The translations under genes and the position numbers were made by a program. Of a DNA stretch of 17,814 nt, positions 1 to 6,280 are shown one piece after another; the first letter of the stretch is position 1; every line of letters begins with the position of its first letter. Source of the stretch: an uncultured Eubacteriales bacterium (lineage in GTDB: Bacteria > Bacillota > Clostridia > Christensenellales > CAG-138); the NCBI GenBank assembly GCA_900549955.1, contig URQH01000028.1:1-17814 (forward strand), read 5' to 3'. The notes under the pieces are model-generated. The model worked only from the letters and a program-made list of their open reading frames with translations, did not search any database and was not told where the DNA came from.

Positions 1-139
1 GCCAGTCCAGATCCGCCTTGTCGTATGGCACCTGCGGCCGGATCTCGTGCAGCTCGCCGCCCACAACCGCCGCAAGGGTCTTTGCAAGCCGTGCCGTCTG
101 GCCGCTTGCCGAAAAATACGCCACCAATGCATGTTTCAT
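1..139 (-). CDS. Flavodoxin, 5' part only (cut by window edge)
   Basis: Reading the minus strand from the ATG at 139 gives 46 residues beginning MKHALVAYFSASGQTARLAK and continuing to the window edge without a stop. The first beta strand followed by FSASGQT (residues 9-15; S10, S12 and T15 would contact the FMN phosphate) is the flavodoxin fingerprint. The later 'EIRPQVPY' and 'DLDW' pieces are typical of the short flavodoxins of Clostridia (Flavodoxin_4-like). Family members carry FMN and shuttle electrons in the cytoplasm. A GGAAGG ribosome site lies 7 nt before the ATG, and a promoter lies about 100 bp upstream. A terminator separates it from the molybdenum operon, so it is probably an independent unit. 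The C-terminal part is outside the window, so length and partner cannot be judged. Confidence 0.85.
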   Translation of the reverse strand, partial: MKHALVAYFSASGQTARLAKTLAAVVGGELHEIRPQVPYDKADLDW

Positions 140-235
140 AAAGCTGCCTTCCCTTCCGTTATCTTAAAGTTCCAGATGCAGGCGCACGCGCCCAAGCCTC
201 CGCTTTCGGCGCGCCGCCGCACGTTCTCCCCCTGC

Positions 236-264
236 ATTATGCCACAATACCTGCGTCCTGTACA
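236..264 (-). promoter_or_regulatory. Predicted sigma-70 promoter of the flavodoxin gene
   Basis: On the minus strand a -10 element CATAAT (241..236) is preceded at 17 nt by TGTACA (264..259), a 4/6 match to the -35 consensus. It lies just downstream of the terminator at 290-328 and leaves a leader of roughly 90 nt before the flavodoxin ATG. Prediction from sequence only. Confidence 0.55.
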
Positions 265-289
265 ACCATGGTTTGCGGCAACGGCGCTG

Positions 290-328
290 GGCAAAAAGAG
301 AACCGCCATGGGTGTGAGGCATGGCGGT
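290..328 (-). terminator. Rho-independent terminator of the molybdenum-hydroxylase operon
   Basis: A perfect 9-bp stem (ACCGCCATG, 302-310, with CATGGCGGT, 320-328) has a 9-nt loop. On the minus strand it is followed by TTCTCTTTTTG. It is about 100 nt downstream of the stop of the molybdenum-subunit gene and just upstream of the flavodoxin promoter. Confidence 0.8.
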
Positions 329-386
329 CCCATCACAAGCCACTTGGAGGATTGCAGTCTTCAAACGCTTGTGAAGCCTGTGCCGG

Positions 387-412
387 CCCGGCGCCGGATA
401 CCCGGCGCCGGG
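387..412 (-). repeat. 11-bp GC hairpin just after the molybdenum-subunit stop
   Basis: CCCGGCGCCGG (387-397) and CCGGCGCCGGG (402-412) form a perfect 11-bp stem with a 4-nt loop, 18 nt downstream of the stop codon. No T-tract follows on either strand, so it is more likely an mRNA 3'-end stabiliser or a U-less terminator than a classical terminator. The true T-tract terminator lies about 60 bp further on. Confidence 0.6.
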
Positions 413-429
413 TTCGGCTTGCAGTTCGG

Positions 430-2751
430 TCAGGCCTGCTGCGCCTTCTTCTCGCGAAGCGCCGCCAGCACCACTTCCGGCGTGAGCGGCATGCGCAGGA
501 ACCGGCAGCCGATGGCATTGGCCACGGCGTTGGCGATGGCGGGCGCCCCCGGCACCATGACGATCTCGCCGATGCCGCGCGCGCCATACGGGCCGGTCGG
601 CTCCGGCTTCTCCACGGCCTCCACGATCATCTCGGGCATGTCGTCCATCGTGGGGATCTTGTAATCCACAAAGCTCGGGTTCAGGACGCGCCCCTCCTTG
701 AGCTTGAGCTCCTCAAAGAGCGCGGTGCCCAGCGCCTGTACCATGGCGCCCTCCGCCTGGCCCTCGTACATCTGCGGGTTGATGACCTTGCCCGCGTCGA
801 ACACGGACACCATCTTGAGCACGCGGATGTTGCCGGTTTCGGTGTCCACCTCCACCTCCGCGCCGTTGACGCCCATGCTCCAGAAGGCGACGGGCTTGGG
901 CGACAGGCCGGTCTTGACGTCCGCCGCGATGTTGTTCGGCACGGTGAACGCGCCGACACCGATCATCGGCCCGCCAATGCCGCTCTGATCCGGCAGCGTG
1001 AGTCCCAGTGCAAACGTGCTGATCGGGACCTTCACATCGGGATAGAACTTGCGGCACACGCACCCATCCTCGAGATACAGGTCGCTCTTCCACGTGCCCA
1101 GTTTGATCTGTGCCAGCTCCAGGATCTTGTTGCGCAGGTCCTCGGCGGCCAGCTTCGTCGCGTTGCCCGCGCAATAGGTCGAGCGGGACGCCACGGTCTG
1201 CCATTCATACGGCGTATGGTCGGTGTCGCCCGTACGTACGGTGATCTTATCCGGGCTGACGGTCAGCGTCTCGGCGGCGATCTGCGCCATGACCGTGTCG
1301 CTGCCCTGGCCCATGTCGTGGCACGAGCACAGCAGGATGAATGTGCCGTCTTCGTTCATGCGGATGATGACGGAGCTGGCCACGTCCGTCGGCATCGAGG
1401 GCGCCTTCCAGCCGCCCGCCAGCCCCTTGCCGCGCAGCTTGGTGGGGCTGCCGGAGGGCTCGCACGGCTTGTCGTACTCGATCAGCTCCGCCGCGCGCTC
1501 CAGGCACTCCTGATAACCGGCCACTTCGATGACCTGGCCCGTGGCCGAGATGCCGCCCTCGCGGATGCCGTTGATGCGGCGCACGTCGAGCGGGGACATG
1601 CCCATTTCCTTGGCGATCATGTCGATGTTCTGCTCGATGGCAAAGTGGATTTCGCTCATGCCAAAGCCGCGGTACGGGCCGCCCACGGGATGGTTGGTAT
1701 ACACGCAGTAGCTGTCCGTGCTGATGTTCTCGATATCGTACGGGCCGACGCAGCCCCAGCCGGCCGCCTTGACGATGTTGACGCCGTACTCGGTGTACGC
1801 GCCACCATCCCACGCCAGCGTGTTCTTGGAACCGATGATCTTGCCGTCCTTGCGCATGGCGGTCTGGATGCGGATGTGCAGCCCCTGGCGCACATAGGCA
1901 TACTGAAACTCGTCCTCGCGCGTGTAGGTCAGCTTGACCGGGCGGCCCGGACAACGCATGGCCAGCGGAATGACGATGCCTTCGAGCGTGGTGCCGGCCT
2001 TGCAGCCGAAGCCGCCGCCCACCGCCTTGCTGATGACGCGGATCTTGTTGAGCGGGAAGTCGAACGTCTCCGCAAGCGCGCGCCGCACCGCAAACGGCGA
2101 CTGGCACGCCGCCCAGATCGTCAGCTCGCCATCCGGCATGTACTGCGCGGTGCAGGCGTGCGGCTCGATGGGCACGTGCTGCACGTGCGGGATGTAGAAG
2201 CTGTTGTCAAACACGCGGTCCGCCTCCGCAAACGCGCGGTCTGCGTCGCCCTTGCGCAGGACGTAGTGGTGTGAGATGTTCGTCCCCTTTTCGGGATAGA
2301 AGATGGGCAGCACCTTGTAGGTGTGCAGGTCCGGATGGATGAGCGGCGCATCCGGCTTCATGCCGTCCAGCGCGTCGAACACCGCCGGCAGCTCCTCATA
2401 CTCCACCTCGATGAGCCGGCAGGCCTCTTCTGCGATCTCAAGGCTCTCGGCCGCCACAGCCGCGACCGGTTCGCCACGGAACTTGGCCGTGCCGACGGCC
2501 AGGAAGTTTTTGTCCTCCAGATACAGGCCGCTGCGCTTTTTATAGCACTCGCCGGTGATCACGCAGCGCACGCCCTCGAGCGCCTCCGCCTTGGAGGTGT
2601 CGATGGACAGGATCTTCGCGTGCGCATACGGGCTGCGCTTCACCTGCGCATACAGCGGGCGCGAGAAGCGGATATCGTCGGCAAACTGCGCGGTACCCGT
2701 GACTTTCTTGACGGCATCCAGCCGTTCTACGGATTGACCGACTACCTTCAT
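430..2751 (-). CDS. Xanthine dehydrogenase-family hydroxylase, molybdenum-binding subunit
   Basis: At 773 residues this has the usual length of the large subunit of three-subunit molybdenum hydroxylases (XdhA/CoxL/HcrA family), which hydroxylate an aromatic heterocycle, purine or aldehyde carbon using water. Visible cofactor motifs are Q217 in ACQSPF (apical Mo ligand contact), GGGFGCK (245-251), PYRGFG (359-364), MGQGSDT (480-486) and the catalytic base E729 in GARGIGE. By alignment from memory, the position of bovine Glu802, which binds xanthine, is A252 here, so the substrate is probably not xanthine. The CoxL active-site signature (AYRCSFR) is absent, which excludes CO dehydrogenase. The ATG overlaps the stop of the 2Fe-2S gene (ATGA), with a GGGGG ribosome site upstream. 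It is the last gene of the operon. The precise substrate is unknown. Confidence 0.93.
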   Translation of the reverse strand: MKVVGQSVERLDAVKKVTGTAQFADDIRFSRPLYAQVKRSPYAHAKILSIDTSKAEALEGVRCVITGECYKKRSGLYLEDKNFLAVGTAKFRGEPVAAVAAESLEIAEEACRLIEVEYEELPAVFDALDGMKPDAPLIHPDLHTYKVLPIFYPEKGTNISHHYVLRKGDADRAFAEADRVFDNSFYIPHVQHVPIEPHACTAQYMPDGELTIWAACQSPFAVRRALAETFDFPLNKIRVISKAVGGGFGCKAGTTLEGIVIPLAMRCPGRPVKLTYTREDEFQYAYVRQGLHIRIQTAMRKDGKIIGSKNTLAWDGGAYTEYGVNIVKAAGWGCVGPYDIENISTDSYCVYTNHPVGGPYRGFGMSEIHFAIEQNIDMIAKEMGMSPLDVRRINGIREGGISATGQVIEVAGYQECLERAAELIEYDKPCEPSGSPTKLRGKGLAGGWKAPSMPTDVASSVIIRMNEDGTFILLCSCHDMGQGSDTVMAQIAAETLTVSPDKITVRTGDTDHTPYEWQTVASRSTYCAGNATKLAAEDLRNKILELAQIKLGTWKSDLYLEDGCVCRKFYPDVKVPISTFALGLTLPDQSGIGGPMIGVGAFTVPNNIAADVKTGLSPKPVAFWSMGVNGAEVEVDTETGNIRVLKMVSVFDAGKVINPQMYEGQAEGAMVQALGTALFEELKLKEGRVLNPSFVDYKIPTMDDMPEMIVEAVEKPEPTGPYGARGIGEIVMVPGAPAIANAVANAIGCRFLRMPLTPEVVLAALREKKAQQA

Positions 2752-3224
2752 TTTTCGTATACCCCCTTGGCTGCAACGTCTTCAATGGCTTCGACGATCT
2801 TCTTGTAGCCCGTGCAGCGGCACAGATTGCCGCTCATGGCCGTGGCGATCTCCTCGCGCGTGGGATGCGGATTCTCCCGCAGCAGCGATTCCGCGCTCAT
2901 GAGCATGCCCGGCGTGCAGAACCCGCACTGAAGCGCCATGTGCTCGATGAAGGATTCCTGGAGCGGCGAGAGCTGGTCGCCCTTGGCCAGGCCCTCCACC
3001 GTTTCGATGTGCTTGCCGTTGAGCTCCGGCGCGAGGATCAGGCAGGCGTTGACCGCCATGCCGTCCATGATCACGGTACAGGCGCCGCATTCGCCCGCGC
3101 CGCAGCCCTCTTTCGTGCCCGTCAGGGCCAGATCGTCGCGCAGCACGGAGAGCAGCGTACGGTTCGCCGGAACCGTCAGCTCCACCGGCGCGTCGTTGAC
3201 ATAAAATTTCACGCGATATTCCAT
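2748..3224 (-). CDS. Molybdenum hydroxylase 2Fe-2S subunit
   Basis: This 158-residue protein is the small electron-transfer subunit that passes electrons from the molybdenum site to FAD. The N-terminal plant-type ferredoxin domain carries its cluster on C41, C46, C49 and C61 (EGCGAGECGACTV). The C-terminal helical domain carries the second cluster on C100, C103, C135 and C137 (CGFCTPG and CRCTGY). All eight ligands are present and the length is normal. AGGAGG sits 7 nt before the ATG and directly follows the stop of the FAD gene (12 nt gap); the 3' end overlaps the molybdenum-subunit gene by 4 nt. Such short overlaps fit coupled synthesis of a heterotrimer. No Tat signal is seen, so the enzyme is expected in the cytoplasm. 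Confidence 0.95.
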   Translation of the reverse strand: MEYRVKFYVNDAPVELTVPANRTLLSVLRDDLALTGTKEGCGAGECGACTVIMDGMAVNACLILAPELNGKHIETVEGLAKGDQLSPLQESFIEHMALQCGFCTPGMLMSAESLLRENPHPTREEIATAMSGNLCRCTGYKKIVEAIEDVAAKGVYEK

Positions 3225-3236
3225 GACCGTCCCTCC

Positions 3237-4067
3237 TTATGCCAGCTTGCCGAGCGCATCGCGCACGATGTAGGAAACCATGTCGAGCCGGTACTGCCGA
3301 TCGGCGCGCACGTCGTCGATCGGGCTGACCTCTGTGGCGGCCAGCGCGGCGGCTTCGGCGATCAGCGCCGCGTCCAGCTTACGGCCCTTCAGCAGCGCCT
3401 CGGTCTTGGGCAGGCGCAACGGCGTGGGCGCGACGGAGCCCATGGCCACGCGGTACTCGTCGCCCACCCGCAACACCGTGCCGCACACGGTGGACAGATC
3501 CACCTGGCTGCGGCGCGAAATCTTGTAAAACTCGCCCTTGGCCTCGACACAGGGCACGCGGATGCCGGTCACGATCTCGCCCTCCTGCAGATCCACCTTG
3601 CGCACGAACAGGATGAACTTCTGGATGGGCACTTCGCGCTTGCCCGCAGGCCCGGCGATCTCCACGACCGCATCGTAGCAGTACAGCGGTGTGGCCGTGT
3701 CCGCCAGCGGCGAGGCGTTGACGATGTTGCCGATGCAGGTGGCGCGGTTGCGCACCTGCCGGCTGCCCACGGAGGCGGCCGCCTTGGCCAGCGTCGGGTA
3801 GTGCGCGCACACGTCGGCATTGGCCGCGATTTCGTTCATCGTGGCGAGCGCGCCGATGTGCAGCCCGTCCTTCTCCGAGAACGTCACGCCGCCCAGGCCG
3901 GGAACGCCCTTCAGGTCGATGACATAGTCGGGCTGCATCAGGTTGTCGCGCATGCGCACGACAATGTCTGTGGAGCCGGCCATCACGACGGCGGACGTCC
4001 CGTGCTGTTTTTTCAGGGCAACAGCCTCCTCCAACGTCCGGGGGAGCAGGTACTCAAATGCTTTCAA
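3237..4067 (-). CDS. Molybdenum hydroxylase FAD-binding subunit
   Basis: At 276 residues this matches the medium (XdhB/CoxM-like) subunit that accepts electrons from the 2Fe-2S subunit and hands them to NAD or another acceptor. The FAD-binding PCMH-type domain shows AGSTDI (30-35, usually AGGTD) and TCIGN followed by ASPLAD (110-123, usually T-I-GGN...SP..D). The C-terminal CO-dehydrogenase flavoprotein domain is complete. The first codon is TTG, chosen because AGGAG lies 8 nt upstream and the protein starts as the family does (MKAFEYLLPRTLEEA); the nearby ATG at 4074 is out of frame. It lies 25 nt after the regulator-like fusion gene and 12 nt before the 2Fe-2S gene. Both glycine-rich motifs deviate slightly but should still bind FAD. 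Confidence 0.93.
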   Translation of the reverse strand: MKAFEYLLPRTLEEAVALKKQHGTSAVVMAGSTDIVVRMRDNLMQPDYVIDLKGVPGLGGVTFSEKDGLHIGALATMNEIAANADVCAHYPTLAKAAASVGSRQVRNRATCIGNIVNASPLADTATPLYCYDAVVEIAGPAGKREVPIQKFILFVRKVDLQEGEIVTGIRVPCVEAKGEFYKISRRSQVDLSTVCGTVLRVGDEYRVAMGSVAPTPLRLPKTEALLKGRKLDAALIAEAAALAATEVSPIDDVRADRQYRLDMVSYIVRDALGKLA

Positions 4068-4092
4068 TGGTCATTCTCCTTTCTCAGTGGGG

Positions 4093-5010
4093 TTATTTCA
4101 CAAACTCTCGCTCCAGGATGCGCGCCGCGGTCTTCTCCAGCTCCCGCGCGAACCGGTCATAGCTGTCGACCAGCGACCGCGCCTCCTGCGTCAATTCACT
4201 CCCGCCGCCGGCCGTGCCGCCGAGCTTTCGGATGAGCAACGGCACACCCAGCGCCCGCTCCGCCTCGCCCAGCAACACCCAGGCGCGGCTGTAAGACATG
4301 GGCAGCTCCGCACATGCCGCGCGCAGGGAACGGGCGCTCTCCACCGCGCGAAGCAGGCGGATCAGGCTCTCTTCCAGCACAAACTCTCCATAACAGAACG
4401 ACAACGACACGCGCGCCTTGTCCGGCACCGCCGGCGTGTGCAGCGCATGCGCCGCCGCCAGCCCCTCTTCGGTGTTGACCGCCATCAACACGCCGCGATC
4501 GTCCACCGGCACATGCGTGACCAGCGCGTCGTTTTGCCGGATAAACCCGTTCAGCCCACGTTCGCCCCGAAACTCACGCAGCGCTTCATAGCACTCGCGT
4601 TTCACAAGCACGGGATGTCCCAGCCGCCGCCCGTGCTGCGGCACGGCGATGGGCGTCGGCGCCGCGAGCAACGCGTGCAGCGTATCCGCGTGCAGATAGG
4701 GCACGTCGCCCGGCGTAATCAGCATCGCGTCCGTCTCCTCGAGCAGATCCATGCCCAGCCAGATGGACTCGAGCATCCTGGTGGAAGCATATTGCCGGTT
4801 TCGCACGCAGATCACGCCGCTTCGCGCCAGATGCCGCTCCAGCAGCGCCGCGTGATACCCCGTCACGACGACAATCGGCTCGATCCCCAACCGCTGGAAG
4901 CCCTGGATCTGCCGCTTGATCACAGACGTGCCACCCACCTTGACCATGGGCAAAAACTGCTCGACCTCTACGGGCACCCCCGCGGCCGCAATCAACGCAC
5001 CGCAACGCAT
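4093..5010 (-). CDS. Degenerate MobA/MocA-like domain fused to ModE-like winged helix
   Basis: The start at 5010 gives 305 residues; GGAGG lies 7 nt before it, and the in-frame upstream ATGs are too close to or before that site. Residues 1-190 align with nucleotidyltransferases that load molybdopterin with CMP or GMP, but the nucleotide loop is altered: where the adjacent MocA has LSQRMGQFK, this protein has VPVEVEQFL, losing the Arg and Lys, and the late Asp (DVDTP) reads AVNTE. The fold landmarks TPGDVP (99-104) and GHPVL (131-135) remain. Residues 210-290 match the DNA-binding half of ModE: a helix pair with MSYSRAW (238-244), then a wing with GGTAGGGSELTQEAR (264-278). The molybdate-binding TOBE domains of ModE are absent. 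Only 2 nt separate it from the upstream MocA stop. I infer a regulator using a dead transferase domain as sensor; a residual enzymatic role is possible. Confidence 0.82.
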   Translation of the reverse strand: MRCGALIAAAGVPVEVEQFLPMVKVGGTSVIKRQIQGFQRLGIEPIVVVTGYHAALLERHLARSGVICVRNRQYASTRMLESIWLGMDLLEETDAMLITPGDVPYLHADTLHALLAAPTPIAVPQHGRRLGHPVLVKRECYEALREFRGERGLNGFIRQNDALVTHVPVDDRGVLMAVNTEEGLAAAHALHTPAVPDKARVSLSFCYGEFVLEESLIRLLRAVESARSLRAACAELPMSYSRAWVLLGEAERALGVPLLIRKLGGTAGGGSELTQEARSLVDSYDRFARELEKTAARILEREFVK

Positions 5011-5012
5011 CG

Positions 5013-5618
5013 TCATCCCTCCTGCAGATAGTCGAGCACGCGCCGGTAATCGTCCGGCGTATCCACATCCAGACCGCATCCGGCGTCATCGGTGGGCACA
5101 TACGCAATCCGCCCCTCCATCTCCCGGAATGCGCCGCGCAGGCCGCCCTCGCCGGCATAGCCGGTCACCAGGTTGAAACAGCGCCGGTGCAGCAGCGGCG
5201 GGTGCATCCGCCGCATCTCGCGGCTCGGAAACACCACATCCGCCCCCGTCTGCTCCATGCAGGAGAGCAGGCGGGGCATCAGCCGCGGCGAAATCGCCGG
5301 CATGTCGGCCGGCAACAGGAAGGCGGCCTCCGCGTCCGTCTGCGTCGCAATATGGTCGAGCCCCAGCTGCACAGACGACAGCATATCCGCCGTCTGATAC
5401 GCCGCATTGTATAAAAAACGAACGTCCATATGCCGGAGCGCTTGCACCACCAGGTGCGCGCAATGGCCGACGACCACAAAATTTTCACGAATATTCGCTT
5501 GCACACATGTGGAAAGGGTTCGTTCGATCATGGGTTTGCCGCCAATCGGCAACAATGGTTTGAACTGTCCCATGCGTTGGGAGAGGCCGGCCGCCACGAT
5601 CAGGCCAACTGCTTTCAT
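5013..5618 (-). CDS. mocA: MocA-like molybdenum cofactor cytidylyltransferase
   Basis: A 201-residue NTP-transferase of the MobA/MocA group. It would join CMP to molybdopterin, giving the dinucleotide cofactor that hydroxylases of the xanthine dehydrogenase family use in bacteria. The nucleotide loop is intact (AAGLSQRMGQFKPLLP, residues 9-24, with R15 and K20), followed by GGKPMIE, the metal-binding D105 in LPADMP, HPPLL (139-143), GEGGLRGAF (157-164) and DVDTPDD (184-190). Choice of CTP over GTP is inferred from its place in a hydroxylase operon. It is the first gene of the operon, behind a promoter with ModE-like boxes. No clear ribosome site is visible before its ATG (only AGGT about 10 nt away), so translation may be weak or controlled. 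Confidence 0.85.
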   Translation of the reverse strand: MKAVGLIVAAGLSQRMGQFKPLLPIGGKPMIERTLSTCVQANIRENFVVVGHCAHLVVQALRHMDVRFLYNAAYQTADMLSSVQLGLDHIATQTDAEAAFLLPADMPAISPRLMPRLLSCMEQTGADVVFPSREMRRMHPPLLHRRCFNLVTGYAGEGGLRGAFREMEGRIAYVPTDDAGCGLDVDTPDDYRRVLDYLQEG

Positions 5619-5650
5619 GAGAGGATACCTGTAGACGGTTTCATGTATTC

Positions 5651-5679
5651 AGTTTGCCGCAAATGTTCTAAAAAGTCAA
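5651..5679 (-). promoter_or_regulatory. Predicted promoter of the moc/hydroxylase operon
   Basis: TTGACT (5679..5674, a 5/6 match to the -35 element) is followed after 17 nt by CAAACT (5656..5651, a poor -10). A good -35 with a weak -10 is what an activated promoter often looks like. Transcription would start near 5644, about 25 nt before the ATG of the MocA-like gene. Confidence 0.45.
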
Positions 5680-5682
5680 TAG

Positions 5683-5706
5683 CGTTATTCTAAGAATGGA
5701 ATATTG
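5683..5706. promoter_or_regulatory. Second, degenerate ModE-like half-site box
   Basis: Within 24 bp the plus-strand left half is a perfect CGTTAT (5683-5688), while the other half keeps only ATA..G (5701-5706). It matches the upstream box (5732-5755) at about 14 of 24 positions. It ends 3 bp before the predicted -35, centred near -50. A small ATTCT-A-AGAAT palindrome (5687-5697) lies inside it. Confidence 0.4.
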
Positions 5707-5731
5707 AAAATCCCTTGTTTTTCATGGCTTT

Positions 5732-5755
5732 CGTTATTTCAAATTTTATATAACG
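5732..5755. promoter_or_regulatory. ModE-box-like palindrome upstream of the molybdenum operon
   Basis: A 24-bp site with perfect outer half-sites CGTTAT (5732-5737) and ATAACG (5750-5755) separated by 12 bp. Read on the minus strand it starts CGTTATATA and ends AAATAACG. From memory the E. coli modABC operator has the same half-sites at the same 24-bp length. It lies between the terminator of the preceding gene and the operon promoter, about 100 bp before the predicted start point, with a ModE-like DNA-binding domain encoded in the operon itself. Confidence 0.65.
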
Positions 5756-5769
5756 GATGCTACAGCACG

Positions 5770-5791
5770 AAAAAAGGCGCCTGTGCGCCTT
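5770..5791 (-). terminator. Rho-independent terminator of the 114-residue gene
   Basis: A 7-bp stem (AAGGCGC, 5774-5780, with GCGCCTT, 5785-5791) has a 4-nt loop and on the minus strand runs directly into six T. It is 22 nt downstream of the stop of the unknown gene. It insulates the molybdenum operon from upstream transcription. Confidence 0.8.
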
Positions 5792-5813
5792 GCCGCGGCA
5801 ATTGCGCCGCACG

Positions 5814-6158
5814 TCAAAACTCCGGGATGCTGTCGATCGGGCAGTTCCAGCTGTTCCGGACGCGGTGGTGTTCTACACCCGCATAAAACGCACTCTCGTG
5901 CACGCGCATCACACACTTGGGCGACGCGCGGAACGTGCCGTCCTGCCCAATTTCCGTAAAGATCAACAGCAGAGGTTCTTCATTGCCTTCCGGCCACCGC
6001 ACGCGCACAAACACCAGCACGCGGCCATATGCATCCCGCTCCAGCTCCGCTATCTCGGGAAACGTCAATCCCTCCGCTCCGTCGCACAGGGCGGCAACCA
6101 GCGTTTCAACGGCGCATCGCACGTTTGGCGCGGCCTCGCAGCCTCCATGTGTCAACAT
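5814..6158 (-). CDS. Small protein of unknown function (114 residues)
   Basis: I do not recognise this protein. The start at 6158 was chosen because GGGAGG lies 7 nt upstream and a promoter lies just before it; the longer reading to 6284 would run back through the promoter and overlap the MATE stop. The protein has no signal peptide or membrane segment. It shows an acidic amphipathic stretch (residues 33-45, FPEIAELERDAYG) and alternating hydrophobic beta-like segments (VLVFVRVRW, 47-55; EPLLLIFTEIG, 61-71). A C-terminal part holds H88, H97, H98, C82 and C106 and ends in a Pro-rich tail. The pattern suggests a compact soluble alpha/beta protein. It is flanked by its own promoter and terminator, so it is probably transcribed alone. 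The coding status rests on signals and plausible composition, not on homology. Confidence 0.7.
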   Translation of the reverse strand: MLTHGGCEAAPNVRCAVETLVAALCDGAEGLTFPEIAELERDAYGRVLVFVRVRWPEGNEEPLLLIFTEIGQDGTFRASPKCVMRVHESAFYAGVEHHRVRNSWNCPIDSIPEF

Positions 6159-6194
6159 TGGCAATCCTCCCTTCCCGCTTTGGGGGACACTGCT

Positions 6195-6223
6195 ATGATA
6201 CCACGCCGCGTGGCCGGATGCAA
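6195..6223 (-). promoter_or_regulatory. Sigma-70 promoter of the 114-residue gene
   Basis: TTGCAT (6223..6218) and TATCAT (6200..6195) are separated by exactly 17 nt; each is a good match to consensus. Transcription would start near 6188, about 30 nt before the ATG at 6158. This is the best promoter in the window by eye. Confidence 0.72.
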
Positions 6224-6243
6224 TGCCGGAGGCCCGCCCGGCC

Positions 6244-6275
6244 CCGGCGCGCCCACAGCCACGGAGGCGCGCCGG
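6244..6275 (-). terminator. 10-bp GC hairpin after the MATE gene (U-less terminator?)
   Basis: CCGGCGCGCC (6244-6253) and GGCGCGCCGG (6266-6275) form a perfect 10-bp stem with a 12-nt loop, beginning 5 nt after the MATE stop. No T-tract follows. Its position between a stop and the next promoter suggests a 3'-end structure. Confidence 0.5.
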
Positions 6276-6280
6276 CTGCG

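Noticed and set aside
268..2274. 668-codon plus-strand open frame
   Set aside because: It is antisense to the molybdenum-subunit gene, whose motifs are intact. The translation is rich in Arg, His, Ala and Asp without domain features, as expected for a shadow frame in GC-rich DNA.
2865..4235. 456-codon plus-strand open frame
   Set aside because: Antisense across the 2Fe-2S and FAD subunit genes and the start of a third; no recognisable domain and no sensible ribosome site.
5745..5750. TATAAA as a -10 inside the ModE-like box
   Set aside because: The hexamer 17 nt upstream (TTTTCG) is a poor -35 and lies in the T-tract of the preceding terminator; the TTGACT element downstream is better placed.
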